Below, in pieces: positions 9,367-15,911 of a stretch of DNA of 64,000 nt. Every line of letters starts with the position of its first letter. Position 1 is the stretch's first letter. The DNA is from Paenibacillus sp. HW567 (GTDB lineage Bacteria > Bacillota > Bacilli > Paenibacillales > Paenibacillaceae), in the NCBI RefSeq assembly GCF_000374185.1, contig NZ_KB910518.1:2985687-3049686 (forward strand), in the 5' to 3' direction. The notes under the pieces are model-generated. The model was not told the DNA's origin. It searched no databases and saw only the letters and a list, made by a program, of their open reading frames with translations. Made by a program: the position numbers and the translations under genes.

Positions 9367-9405
9367 TCCGGACTCATAGAGGATACTGCCCCCCATGAAT
9401 CCGGA
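9367..9405 (-). other. Intercistronic stem-loop between binding protein and permeases
   Basis: TCCGGACTCAT pairs with ATGAATCCGGA, 10 of 11 positions. There is no T-run, so it is unlikely to be a full terminator. Such stems after binding-protein genes often protect the upstream mRNA, giving more binding protein than permease. Confidence 0.5.
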
Positions 9406-9438
9406 CGATCATGAACACCAAAACCTTAATGGAAGGAC

Positions 9439-10797
9439 TTAGCCGCGTTCTGCCAAAGTCTTCGCCTGTTTAACCGCTTCATCCCACTCTTTGGCCGGAT
9501 CGGCTTTCTTCTCAAGCACGTTTTTCAGCGCATTTTTGAAGAAGGTATCGGTCTGGTCATGCAGAGGACCATAGTATACAGGTTTTACGCGGTTTGCCGA
9601 TTTACCGAATTCAACTGCAGTCTGCTGACCGCCGAAGAAATCATCCTTGAAGTCCTTAAATGCCGGATCTTCATACAGTGCAGGAATGGAAGGCATCAGA
9701 CCTTTGGTCTTGAATGATTCAAGCTGGTTGTCTTTGTTAACCATCCATTGGATGAAGTCATAAGCTTCCTTAGGATGCTTGCCCTCCTTCGGCAGGGTGA
9801 TGAAGGAACCGCCCCAGTTGCCGGCGCCTTCAGGAAGCTGGGCAATTTTCCACTTGCCGGAGGAATCCGGCGCATTGCTCTTAATGTTACCGGCCATCCA
9901 GGCTGGTCCCATAACAACTGCGAACAGACCGTCGCTCATGCCTTGACCCCACTCAGGAGACCACAGCATAACATTGCTGATCCAGCCTTCCTGAATGCCT
10001 TTTACCGTGAAGTCATAAGCTTTTTTGACCTGAGGATTCTTGTCGCCGATAAATGAGCCATCCGCTTTGCTGAAATAAATTTCATCGGCAGATTGGTCAC
10101 GCAGGGCGTTATAAGTCAGATCTGTCAGATCGACAAACGGCTTGCCGATTTTGTCCTTGTACGCTTTGGCTACAGTAGCGAATTTATCCCAAGTATCAAT
10201 GGCTTTGCCGAAGCCGTCCGGATCATCCGGCAGTCCGGCTGCTTTAGCCAAATCTGTACGATAGTATACAACCGTAGGTCCGATATCTGTCGGCAGGCCC
10301 AATTGGAAGCTGCCATCCTTCGAAGAAGCCTGCTTCCATTTCCAGTCCAGATAGTTGGCCTGAATATCCTTGGCGCCGTAGTCATTCAGGTTATAGAATT
10401 TGTCCTGAGCGCTGATAAAGCGTTCCATGAAACCGATTTCAAGTTGGAAAATATCAGGTGCGCCCGAACCGGCCGACAAAGCTGTCGTAAGGTTGTTGTG
10501 GTGCGCTGTCTGGTCACCGGTGTTCTGAATCTTAATTGTAATGTTCGGGTGTTGTTTGGTGTACTCTTTCGCCAGATCTTCGTAGTTGACGTTACCGAGC
10601 GTCCAGAAGGAGAGCTCAATCTTCTCAGCAGGATCTGCAGCCTTTTCAGTAGCAGGTGCGTCTGAGCTTTTTGCCGTGTTACCCGAATTATCTTTTGCTG
10701 CGTTGTTCCCGGCGTTGTTGCTGCCTCCGCATCCTGCCAGCGAACCGACGAGCAGAACGGCAGCAAGCGTCACCGCTAGGTTCTTTGCCTTTTTCAT
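9439..10797 (-). CDS. Sugar ABC transporter substrate-binding lipoprotein (CUT1)
   Basis: A 452-residue family-1 solute-binding protein. The N-terminus is a type II signal peptide ending in the lipobox SLAGC, followed by a low-complexity Asn/Ala/Lys linker. The start at 10797 (MKKAKNL) has GAGGGG 8 bases upstream; the longer TTG-initiated frame to 10815 has no supporting site. It is the first gene of the operon that continues through the two permeases, kinase, anchored binding protein and regulator. The substrate is unknown; the family binds oligosaccharides. Confidence 0.9.
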   Translation of the reverse strand: MKKAKNLAVTLAAVLLVGSLAGCGGSNNAGNNAAKDNSGNTAKSSDAPATEKAADPAEKIELSFWTLGNVNYEDLAKEYTKQHPNITIKIQNTGDQTAHHNNLTTALSAGSGAPDIFQLEIGFMERFISAQDKFYNLNDYGAKDIQANYLDWKWKQASSKDGSFQLGLPTDIGPTVVYYRTDLAKAAGLPDDPDGFGKAIDTWDKFATVAKAYKDKIGKPFVDLTDLTYNALRDQSADEIYFSKADGSFIGDKNPQVKKAYDFTVKGIQEGWISNVMLWSPEWGQGMSDGLFAVVMGPAWMAGNIKSNAPDSSGKWKIAQLPEGAGNWGGSFITLPKEGKHPKEAYDFIQWMVNKDNQLESFKTKGLMPSIPALYEDPAFKDFKDDFFGGQQTAVEFGKSANRVKPVYYGPLHDQTDTFFKNALKNVLEKKADPAKEWDEAVKQAKTLAERG

Positions 10798-11007
10798 TCT
10801 CTGTACCCCTCTCAAAAGTTTCTCTTACAAAACTTAGTGTACAGTAGGCAATCTATTTTTTTGAGGAGGCAAACTTCCGATTTATGGTGGAAATTCTTGC
10901 GAAAGGGGATTTTTACAATTTGACCGGCACGCTGAGGACTCTCCTCCAGACTTCCGGGCTTCTGGATTTCTCTGCTGCGCACAGGTATACTATTTTTAAA
11001 ATATAAG

Positions 11008-11033
11008 AAAGTATAAGTTTCACCCTATACTTT
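11008..11033. promoter_or_regulatory. Inverted repeat in the promoter of the 70-residue gene
   Basis: AAAGTATA and TATACTTT form perfect 8-bp arms separated by 10 bases, just upstream of a TATAAT (11039-11044). This placement covers the -35 region, as expected of a repressor or activator site. No regulator gene is adjacent. Confidence 0.45.
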
Positions 11034-11064
11034 ATCCTTATAATATCAAAAGGAGATTACATCC

Positions 11065-11277
11065 ATGCCTATCAACCGCCCATTGTACACCGACAGTGAT
11101 CTGCAGGAGGCCGTAGACCGCAAGCTGCCGGTACGGGTCTTCCAGGATGATCATCTGGTGAATTCAGGGGCCACCGTTGTCCGCTTCACGGATTCGGAGG
11201 TTGTGATCCAGTCAAGGGTCAGCGATTTGACCTACTACTCACGCCAGAGCTGCCAATTCTATGAAGTCAGACCCTAA
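11065..11277 (+). CDS. Small hypothetical protein, 70 residues
   Basis: A short acidic-to-neutral soluble protein with no TM segment or signal peptide. An AAAGGAGA site stands 8 bases before the ATG and a clear TATAAT promoter precedes it. The sequence is predicted to be mostly beta-strand (alternating V/R/F near residues 20-55), perhaps a small barrel; I do not recognise the family. It is followed by the VOC gene after 20 bases, probably in the same transcript. Confidence 0.65.
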   Translation: MPINRPLYTDSDLQEAVDRKLPVRVFQDDHLVNSGATVVRFTDSEVVIQSRVSDLTYYSRQSCQFYEVRP

Positions 11278-11297
11278 CGAAACGGAGTGAATCCATC

Positions 11298-11702
11298 ATG
11301 GCGAACCCATTCGTAAAGACCATTGCCACACTTGAAATTCCTGTCACCCTGATTGAGCAAGCCACCGAGTGGTATGTGAAGTTTCTGGGTGTCCAGATTC
11401 AGCATGAGTCCGAGCAAGATGCAATGCTTCAGCTCCCGGGCGCTCCTGGTGCTCCGCAGTTATATCTTGTAGCTGCAGGCGATGAGGCAGAGCAGCTGAG
11501 CTTCCTGAACGGCAATACCGGCACCACCCACGGAATCATTGATTTCTATGTGCCGGAGTTGGAAAGCTTTCGCCATTATCTGATTGAAAACGGGGTAACT
11601 GCAACCGACATTCATTATTTTAACGGAAGTGACGGGTTCGGCGGCTTCGGCTTCTGCGATCCCGACGGCAATCATTTCGGAGCAACCAACCTAGACAGCT
11701 AA
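11298..11702 (+). CDS. VOC (glyoxalase/dioxygenase-fold) family protein
   Basis: A 134-residue protein with the paired beta-alpha-beta-beta-beta pattern of the vicinal oxygen chelate fold, ending with the characteristic FCDPDGNHFG segment that supplies a metal-binding residue in relatives. Members include glyoxalases, antibiotic-resistance proteins and dioxygenases; nothing here points to one. A GGAG-like site lies ahead of the ATG and it shares a transcript with the 70-residue gene. Confidence 0.8.
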   Translation: MANPFVKTIATLEIPVTLIEQATEWYVKFLGVQIQHESEQDAMLQLPGAPGAPQLYLVAAGDEAEQLSFLNGNTGTTHGIIDFYVPELESFRHYLIENGVTATDIHYFNGSDGFGGFGFCDPDGNHFGATNLDS

Positions 11703-11732
11703 GGAAAATAAGCTCTATATATTTGCACCAAA

Positions 11733-11771
11733 AAGCCGGACATTTGACCACAAGGTCGAATTGTCCGGCTT
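11733..11771. terminator. Bidirectional terminator
   Basis: AGCCGGACA pairs with TGTCCGGCT, with an inner TGACC/GGTCG stem. T-rich tails exist on both strands. It ends the VOC transcript on the plus strand and the 52-residue gene on the minus strand. Confidence 0.8.
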
Positions 11772-11811
11772 CTATATTTATATACCCTTAAATGCACTAT
11801 AGACTGCTCTG

Positions 11812-11970
11812 CTATTTCTTGATTTCGCTAAATGCCTTCAGCTTCTCATTCAGCACATCCTGAAAGCTCAGCGTCTTATCACCGGATAGTTGAGGTTTAG
11901 CATCAGCCACGGGCTGAGGTCTGAAATAATGATGATTGAAAGCCATAAGATTATGTACCGTCATATTCAT
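11812..11970 (-). CDS. Small hypothetical protein, 52 residues
   Basis: An ATG at 11970 is preceded by AAGGAGG 10 bases upstream, and the frame runs 52 codons to TAG. The product starts MNMTVHNLMAFNHHYF and ends in a charged helix (SFQDVLNEKLKAFSEIKK). A bidirectional terminator lies about 40 bases after the stop. There is no signal peptide or TM. The helical tail is loosely like small flagellar-operon or regulatory peptides, but I cannot assign a family. The strong ribosome binding site, proper terminator and lack of an opposing gene are why I call it real. Confidence 0.6.
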   Translation of the reverse strand: MNMTVHNLMAFNHHYFRPQPVADAKPQLSGDKTLSFQDVLNEKLKAFSEIKK

Positions 11971-12083
11971 ATCAATTCAACCTCCTTCGTAGGATCTGAT
12001 CATTTTGCGCATCTGCGCAGCGTCTTATCTCCTATATACCCCGCTTCTGCCCATCCTAAACAGTTTCAATGCATATGAACGTA

Positions 12084-12119
12084 ACAAACCTCCGGCCCCA
12101 ATACCGGGACGGAGGTTGT
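12084..12119 (-). terminator. Probable terminator of the aldo/keto reductase
   Basis: ACAACCTCCG on the minus strand pairs with CGGAGGTTTGT. The T-run is short, so termination may be partial. It lies about 45 bases after the reductase stop. Confidence 0.45.
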
Positions 12120-12164
12120 AAACGTACCAATTGAATTTACACTATGATTAGGGCATGACTTCCT

Positions 12165-13163
12165 CTATTTCAGCGCTGACCAGGAGGCTCCATTCAGATG
12201 CTCCAGCTCATCCTGGGTCAGCCGGAAGCTCATTGCCCCAATGTTCTCCCGGGCATGACGGGCCTTGGAAGCACCCGGGATGGCAACCACCGTATCTCCG
12301 TTGTAATGAATCAGCCAGTTCAGGGCAATCTGTCCAGGGGTAACCGTGTATTTATCGGCGAGCACCGTCAAGCTGTCAATCAAGGGCTTGCTGCGGGCCA
12401 TACTCTTCTCGTCAAGACCGGATTGCATTCGCCGCACACGGGATACGGCCCCTATCTGGGCAGGGTCCTTGTGGAAGCGCCCGGTCAGAATCCCTTGCTG
12501 CAGCGGAGAATAGGCAATAATCGAAATGCCCAGCTCTTTTGCCGCTGCCATTGTTCCATTCCGGTCAATTTTACGGTCCAGCAGATTGTACTTCACTTGG
12601 TTGGAGACGAGGTGCAGACCGTATTGCTGCAGCAGCCGGTGAGCTTCCGTCATCTGCTTCGCCGAGTAATTGCTGACGCCGACGTAGCGGATTTTACCCG
12701 CTTTCACCAGCCCTGCCATCGCCTTCATCTCACTGGCTATCGAGGATAAGGAGAAGGGCTGATGAATCTGGTACAGATCAATCTCCCGCCCGCCGAGACA
12801 ACGGATGCGCTCATCAATTGTGGCGGTAATGGAGCTTGCGGTACGCAGGAGCGGCCACCACTTGGTGGCAATCACAGGAGCGGCGTGGGGGCTGCCCTCC
12901 TTCTTCAGTTGATCCAGCACATGCGCCAGCGCCTCTTCCGATTTTCCGCCACCGTAAATCTCTGCAGTATCAACCCAGTTCATGCCGCCCTCCAGACTAA
13001 CCCTCACGATCTCCAGAATGTCGGATTCGTCCAGGTTGCTCCAGTACCCGCCAACGATGCCTTTCCCCCGGCTAAATTGCCAGCAGCCCAGCCCAAGCGG
13101 TGAAACGGACAATGAGGAACGTCCCAACGGACGCAAGCTTGCTTTTGCCAACTCAGACTCCAT
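12165..13163 (-). CDS. Aldo/keto reductase
   Basis: A 332-residue TIM-barrel oxidoreductase. The catalytic tetrad is visible: Asp65 (WVDTAE), Tyr70 (IYGGGKSE), Lys101 (ATKWWP) and His134 (YQIHQP). The C-terminal NADP(H) site has AIPGASKARHARENIGA. It most likely reduces aldehydes or ketones with NADPH; the physiological substrate is unknown. A GGAGAGAAGGATG region upstream of the ATG gives a good site. It is a single-gene unit, divergent from the TPR protein gene. Confidence 0.9.
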   Translation of the reverse strand: MESELAKASLRPLGRSSLSVSPLGLGCWQFSRGKGIVGGYWSNLDESDILEIVRVSLEGGMNWVDTAEIYGGGKSEEALAHVLDQLKKEGSPHAAPVIATKWWPLLRTASSITATIDERIRCLGGREIDLYQIHQPFSLSSIASEMKAMAGLVKAGKIRYVGVSNYSAKQMTEAHRLLQQYGLHLVSNQVKYNLLDRKIDRNGTMAAAKELGISIIAYSPLQQGILTGRFHKDPAQIGAVSRVRRMQSGLDEKSMARSKPLIDSLTVLADKYTVTPGQIALNWLIHYNGDTVVAIPGASKARHARENIGAMSFRLTQDELEHLNGASWSALK

Positions 13164-13357
13164 AAATCATCCTTCTCTCCAAGATATAGTAATGCACACA
13201 GCTTAATTCCTAACCCGCCGGGTGTCAATTCCATGAGCTTTAGACTTCTGTACAAAAAATAGCAATCAGAAATATAGGAGGATATGGTATAATTACCCTG
13301 CCTTACTGCTCTAACAAAGTAGTGCTTTCGGAAACACAATTATAACGGAGGGAAGTC

Positions 13358-14029
13358 ATGTTAAAATTTTTTGGTTTCTTACTGCTATACCGTCTGGTAG
13401 GCAACCCTTTTCTTGCAATCATTATCCTATTCGTTATCTTGTATTTCCTGGACCGCCGATATGTCGGTATCTTCCCCAGCTTCACCAAGCCATTCCGCCG
13501 CAGCCGGCAGATTTCCAAATTGCGGACTACTATCTCCATGAATCCGAACGATGTGTCGTCCAAATTCGATTTGGCCAGACTGCTTACAGAACGCAAGCGT
13601 TATACAGAATCCAAGGAGCTTCTTGTGCAAATCGCTGACCGTTATGAGCAATCCGCTGAGTACTGGGTGGAGCTTGGCTATGTAAATCTCAAGCTGGGCC
13701 AGCTCGCCGAAGGGGAAGCGCAAATGCTGCAGGGTCTGGATATTAACCGCAAAGCCCAGTATGGTCAGCCTTATCTGCGTCTTGCAGAAACCTTCCGCAA
13801 CATTGACCAGGATAAAGCTCTATATTATGTAGGCCAGTTTCAGGAGATCCAATCATCCTCCAGCGAAGCCTACTACTTGGCCGGTTCCATGTATAAGGCG
13901 CTGGGCAGAACTGAAGATGCCAAACGCGCTTTTACCGAATCGACGGCAGTTTACCGCTCGCTGCCCAAATACAAGAAACGCCAGGAACGCGGCTGGGCGC
14001 TGCGCAGCTATTTTGCTAAGCTGCGTTAG
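13358..14029 (+). CDS. Membrane-anchored TPR protein
   Basis: A 223-residue protein with one or two hydrophobic segments at residues about 5-32 and a cytoplasmic helical region of TPR-like repeats (residues about 60-200, for example around YWVELGYVNLKLGQLAEGE and AYYLAGSMYKALGRTEDAKRAF). TPRs bind protein partners, so this is probably an assembly or scaffold factor; its partner is not evident. A TATAAT at 13288-13293 and an ACGGAGGGAAG ribosome binding site precede the ATG. It is a lone gene with its own strong terminator. Confidence 0.8.
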   Translation: MLKFFGFLLLYRLVGNPFLAIIILFVILYFLDRRYVGIFPSFTKPFRRSRQISKLRTTISMNPNDVSSKFDLARLLTERKRYTESKELLVQIADRYEQSAEYWVELGYVNLKLGQLAEGEAQMLQGLDINRKAQYGQPYLRLAETFRNIDQDKALYYVGQFQEIQSSSSEAYYLAGSMYKALGRTEDAKRAFTESTAVYRSLPKYKKRQERGWALRSYFAKLR

Positions 14030-14052
14030 ACCTGCTGCTGCATAGCTCTATA

Positions 14053-14107
14053 AGCCAAAGAACCTCCGGTTCTGCACGTACATATGTGCACCGGAGGTTC
14101 TTTGGCT
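14053..14107. terminator. Strong bidirectional terminator
   Basis: AGCCAAAGAACCTCCGGT pairs perfectly with ACCGGAGGTTCTTTGGCT, with an inner TGCAC/GTGCA stem. It abuts the stop of the minus-strand anti-sigma gene and serves both converging genes. Confidence 0.8.
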
Positions 14108-15216
14108 TACTCTACGGGTATCGTCATTTCGAGCTCAGGGATATACTTCTTACTGCCATCCCCCGAGATGATATATGGCTTAACTACAACCGACTTCGGC
14201 ATAACTGTAAAAGGCTCATAGCTGGTGCTGCTTGATAAGGTATTCACTTGCCCGTTGCCGTTAGCTCCAATCATCACCGCTGTCTCTCCCCGTTCATTCA
14301 TCAATTCAAACAACAGGTTCAGAAATCCGGTTGCCTTATATTTATCCGGAATCGCCTCCTGAAGCTCTTTGATATCCTGGCCGGGTGCGCCCTTAACCTC
14401 AGTGATCAGCCGGATCGTCGTCCCGCTAAGCTCTAGGCGCTTAATATGCAGGTTGATATGATCGAAGGTTTGGACTGCCTCAGGCGTGAGCACAACACTT
14501 TGGAGCGTCTTCTTTATTACCGGGAATTCAAAAGTGAAGGATTGTTCAATATCGGCAAGGTACACCACCATCTTAAAGTTAAACGCCTCAGGCACATGCA
14601 GTCCGGGCGACTCCAAGGCCGTAACAATTAAGGAATCCGGCGCAGCTTCCCCCCCGGAAGAGAGTCCCCAGGCCGTATTCGCCAATTCCCCATTGATATA
14701 AAAATCAATATTATTCGCTATCCCCAATTGACGATCCCGGGCATTCCACCTTTCTGCGAACGACTGATTTCCGCTGTCGGCTTCTTTCTTCGTCAGCACC
14801 AGTGACAAGCGGCTGCCGTCATACATCAGCTCTGATACACTCAGCGTCACTCCTCCGTATGTCACACTCTGCACTGTATCTGATGTAACCCCTGCAACGC
14901 TCGCCTGCTTCAGCCCGGAGTCGCCTGCAAGCCGGAACACACTCTCCATAAAAGGTAGCTGCTTCAGCGTTTGTGCCATTGCAGGTGAAATAAAGCCCAG
15001 GCCGATCGTCAACATCACTGCGGCGGCAACACTGGCGGCGGCAATCAGAATCCGGCGCAGCCAGCTTCGTCTGCGGAACGCAGAATGAGGTAAGGCCGCT
15101 ATGTCATTCAGGGACTGGTAGGTTGCATCCATACGGAATCTGACCAGTTCCGGCAGCTCTTCGTCTTTCTGATCTTTTAATTGCTCCAGCTCTTGCTCCA
15201 ATTGTTGCAGGTTCAT
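14107..15216 (-). CDS. DUF4179-like membrane protein, probable anti-sigma factor
   Basis: A 369-residue protein: an acidic/charged cytoplasmic N-terminus (about 60 residues), one TM (about residues 63-85, rich in Ala/Val), then a large extracellular beta-rich region of the DUF4179 / DUF5643 kind. The start at 15216 is chosen because it overlaps the sigma-factor stop as ATGA, with AAGGAAG upstream; a GTG at 15252 would extend it by 12 residues. Its gene follows and is coupled to the ECF sigma factor, so I infer that it holds the sigma factor at the membrane until an envelope signal is sensed. No zinc-binding anti-sigma motif is present. Confidence 0.75.
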   Translation of the reverse strand: MNLQQLEQELEQLKDQKDEELPELVRFRMDATYQSLNDIAALPHSAFRRRSWLRRILIAAASVAAAVMLTIGLGFISPAMAQTLKQLPFMESVFRLAGDSGLKQASVAGVTSDTVQSVTYGGVTLSVSELMYDGSRLSLVLTKKEADSGNQSFAERWNARDRQLGIANNIDFYINGELANTAWGLSSGGEAAPDSLIVTALESPGLHVPEAFNFKMVVYLADIEQSFTFEFPVIKKTLQSVVLTPEAVQTFDHINLHIKRLELSGTTIRLITEVKGAPGQDIKELQEAIPDKYKATGFLNLLFELMNERGETAVMIGANGNGQVNTLSSSTSYEPFTVMPKSVVVKPYIISGDGSKKYIPELEMTIPVE

Positions 15217-15746
15217 CCGTTCATCTTCCTTTCCACGGGGTCCGCGAGCCACTCATATAATGTTTTTCTCGCCCGGTGCAGTCTGGTTTTCACAGCGCCC
15301 TCCGAAATTTCCAGCAGATCGGCAATGTGCTGTAGCGGAAAGCCTTGATAATAGTGCAAAATCACAATGTTACGCGTAATTTCCTCCAACTGGAGCACAG
15401 CGGTACGCAGGTCCATACTCTCCGCCACCGATAGCCGGTTATTCATTTCTGATGGGGACTCAGTAATCGCCACCGTCTGAACACGTCGGCGCAGAATCAT
15501 ATTGCATTCGTTAATTAAAATGCGAAAAAGCCATGTTTTGAAAAATTCCGGCTGCTTCAGGCCCGAGATAGATCTAAACGCCTTTAATGTTGCTTCCTGC
15601 ATTGCATCCGCACAGTCTTCATCTTTTTTCACAATAGATTTTGCCACTTGATACATCTGCAGCTCGAACCCCTGAACAAGCTGGATAAATGCTTCATTGT
15701 TTCCTCTCTGCGCGCGCCTTACTTGCTTCTCTAGCCCGGTATTCAA
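15213..15746 (-). CDS. RNA polymerase ECF sigma factor (SigV-like)
   Basis: A 177-residue sigma-70 family member with region 2 (DAMQEATLKAFRSISGLK to FKTWLFRILINECN) and region 4 (LHYYQGFPLQHIADLLEISEGAVKTRLHRARKTL), and no regions 1 or 3, which is typical ECF layout. The TTG start is supported by AGGAGG about 8 bases upstream. It directly precedes and overlaps the anti-sigma candidate. The putative promoter upstream resembles SigV/SigM sites, suggesting autoregulation. Likely targets are cell-envelope stress genes. Confidence 0.9.
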   Translation of the reverse strand: MNTGLEKQVRRAQRGNNEAFIQLVQGFELQMYQVAKSIVKKDEDCADAMQEATLKAFRSISGLKQPEFFKTWLFRILINECNMILRRRVQTVAITESPSEMNNRLSVAESMDLRTAVLQLEEITRNIVILHYYQGFPLQHIADLLEISEGAVKTRLHRARKTLYEWLADPVERKMNG

Positions 15747-15806
15747 AGGCCAGCCTCCTGTCCTGCAGAATTCTGCAACGCTTCTCTTGCCGTCATGACT
15801 GCTAAT

Positions 15807-15835
15807 TAGATGTGCTGACTTGAGGAAAGGTTACA
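15807..15835 (-). promoter_or_regulatory. Putative ECF-type autoregulatory promoter
   Basis: On the minus strand TGTAAC(CTTT) is followed after 17 bases by CATCTA. The -35 matches the Bacillus SigM/SigV-type TGAAACCTTT at 9 of 10 positions; the -10 is weaker than the usual CGTC. It lies about 60 bases before the sigma gene. Confidence 0.5.
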
Positions 15836-15853
15836 TCGAAGATTTACCTAAAT

Positions 15854-15886
15854 AAAAAGCAAGCCCCTGACCCGGAGCTTGCTTTT
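15854..15886 (-). terminator. Terminator of the MMPL-marR unit
   Basis: AAAAGCAAGC pairs with GCTTGCTTTT, and the minus-strand tail continues as TTTTTATTT. It follows the MMPL stop by about 25 bases. Confidence 0.8.
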
Positions 15887-15911
15887 CGGTATGCCCTGCT
15901 TGCATTTAAAA

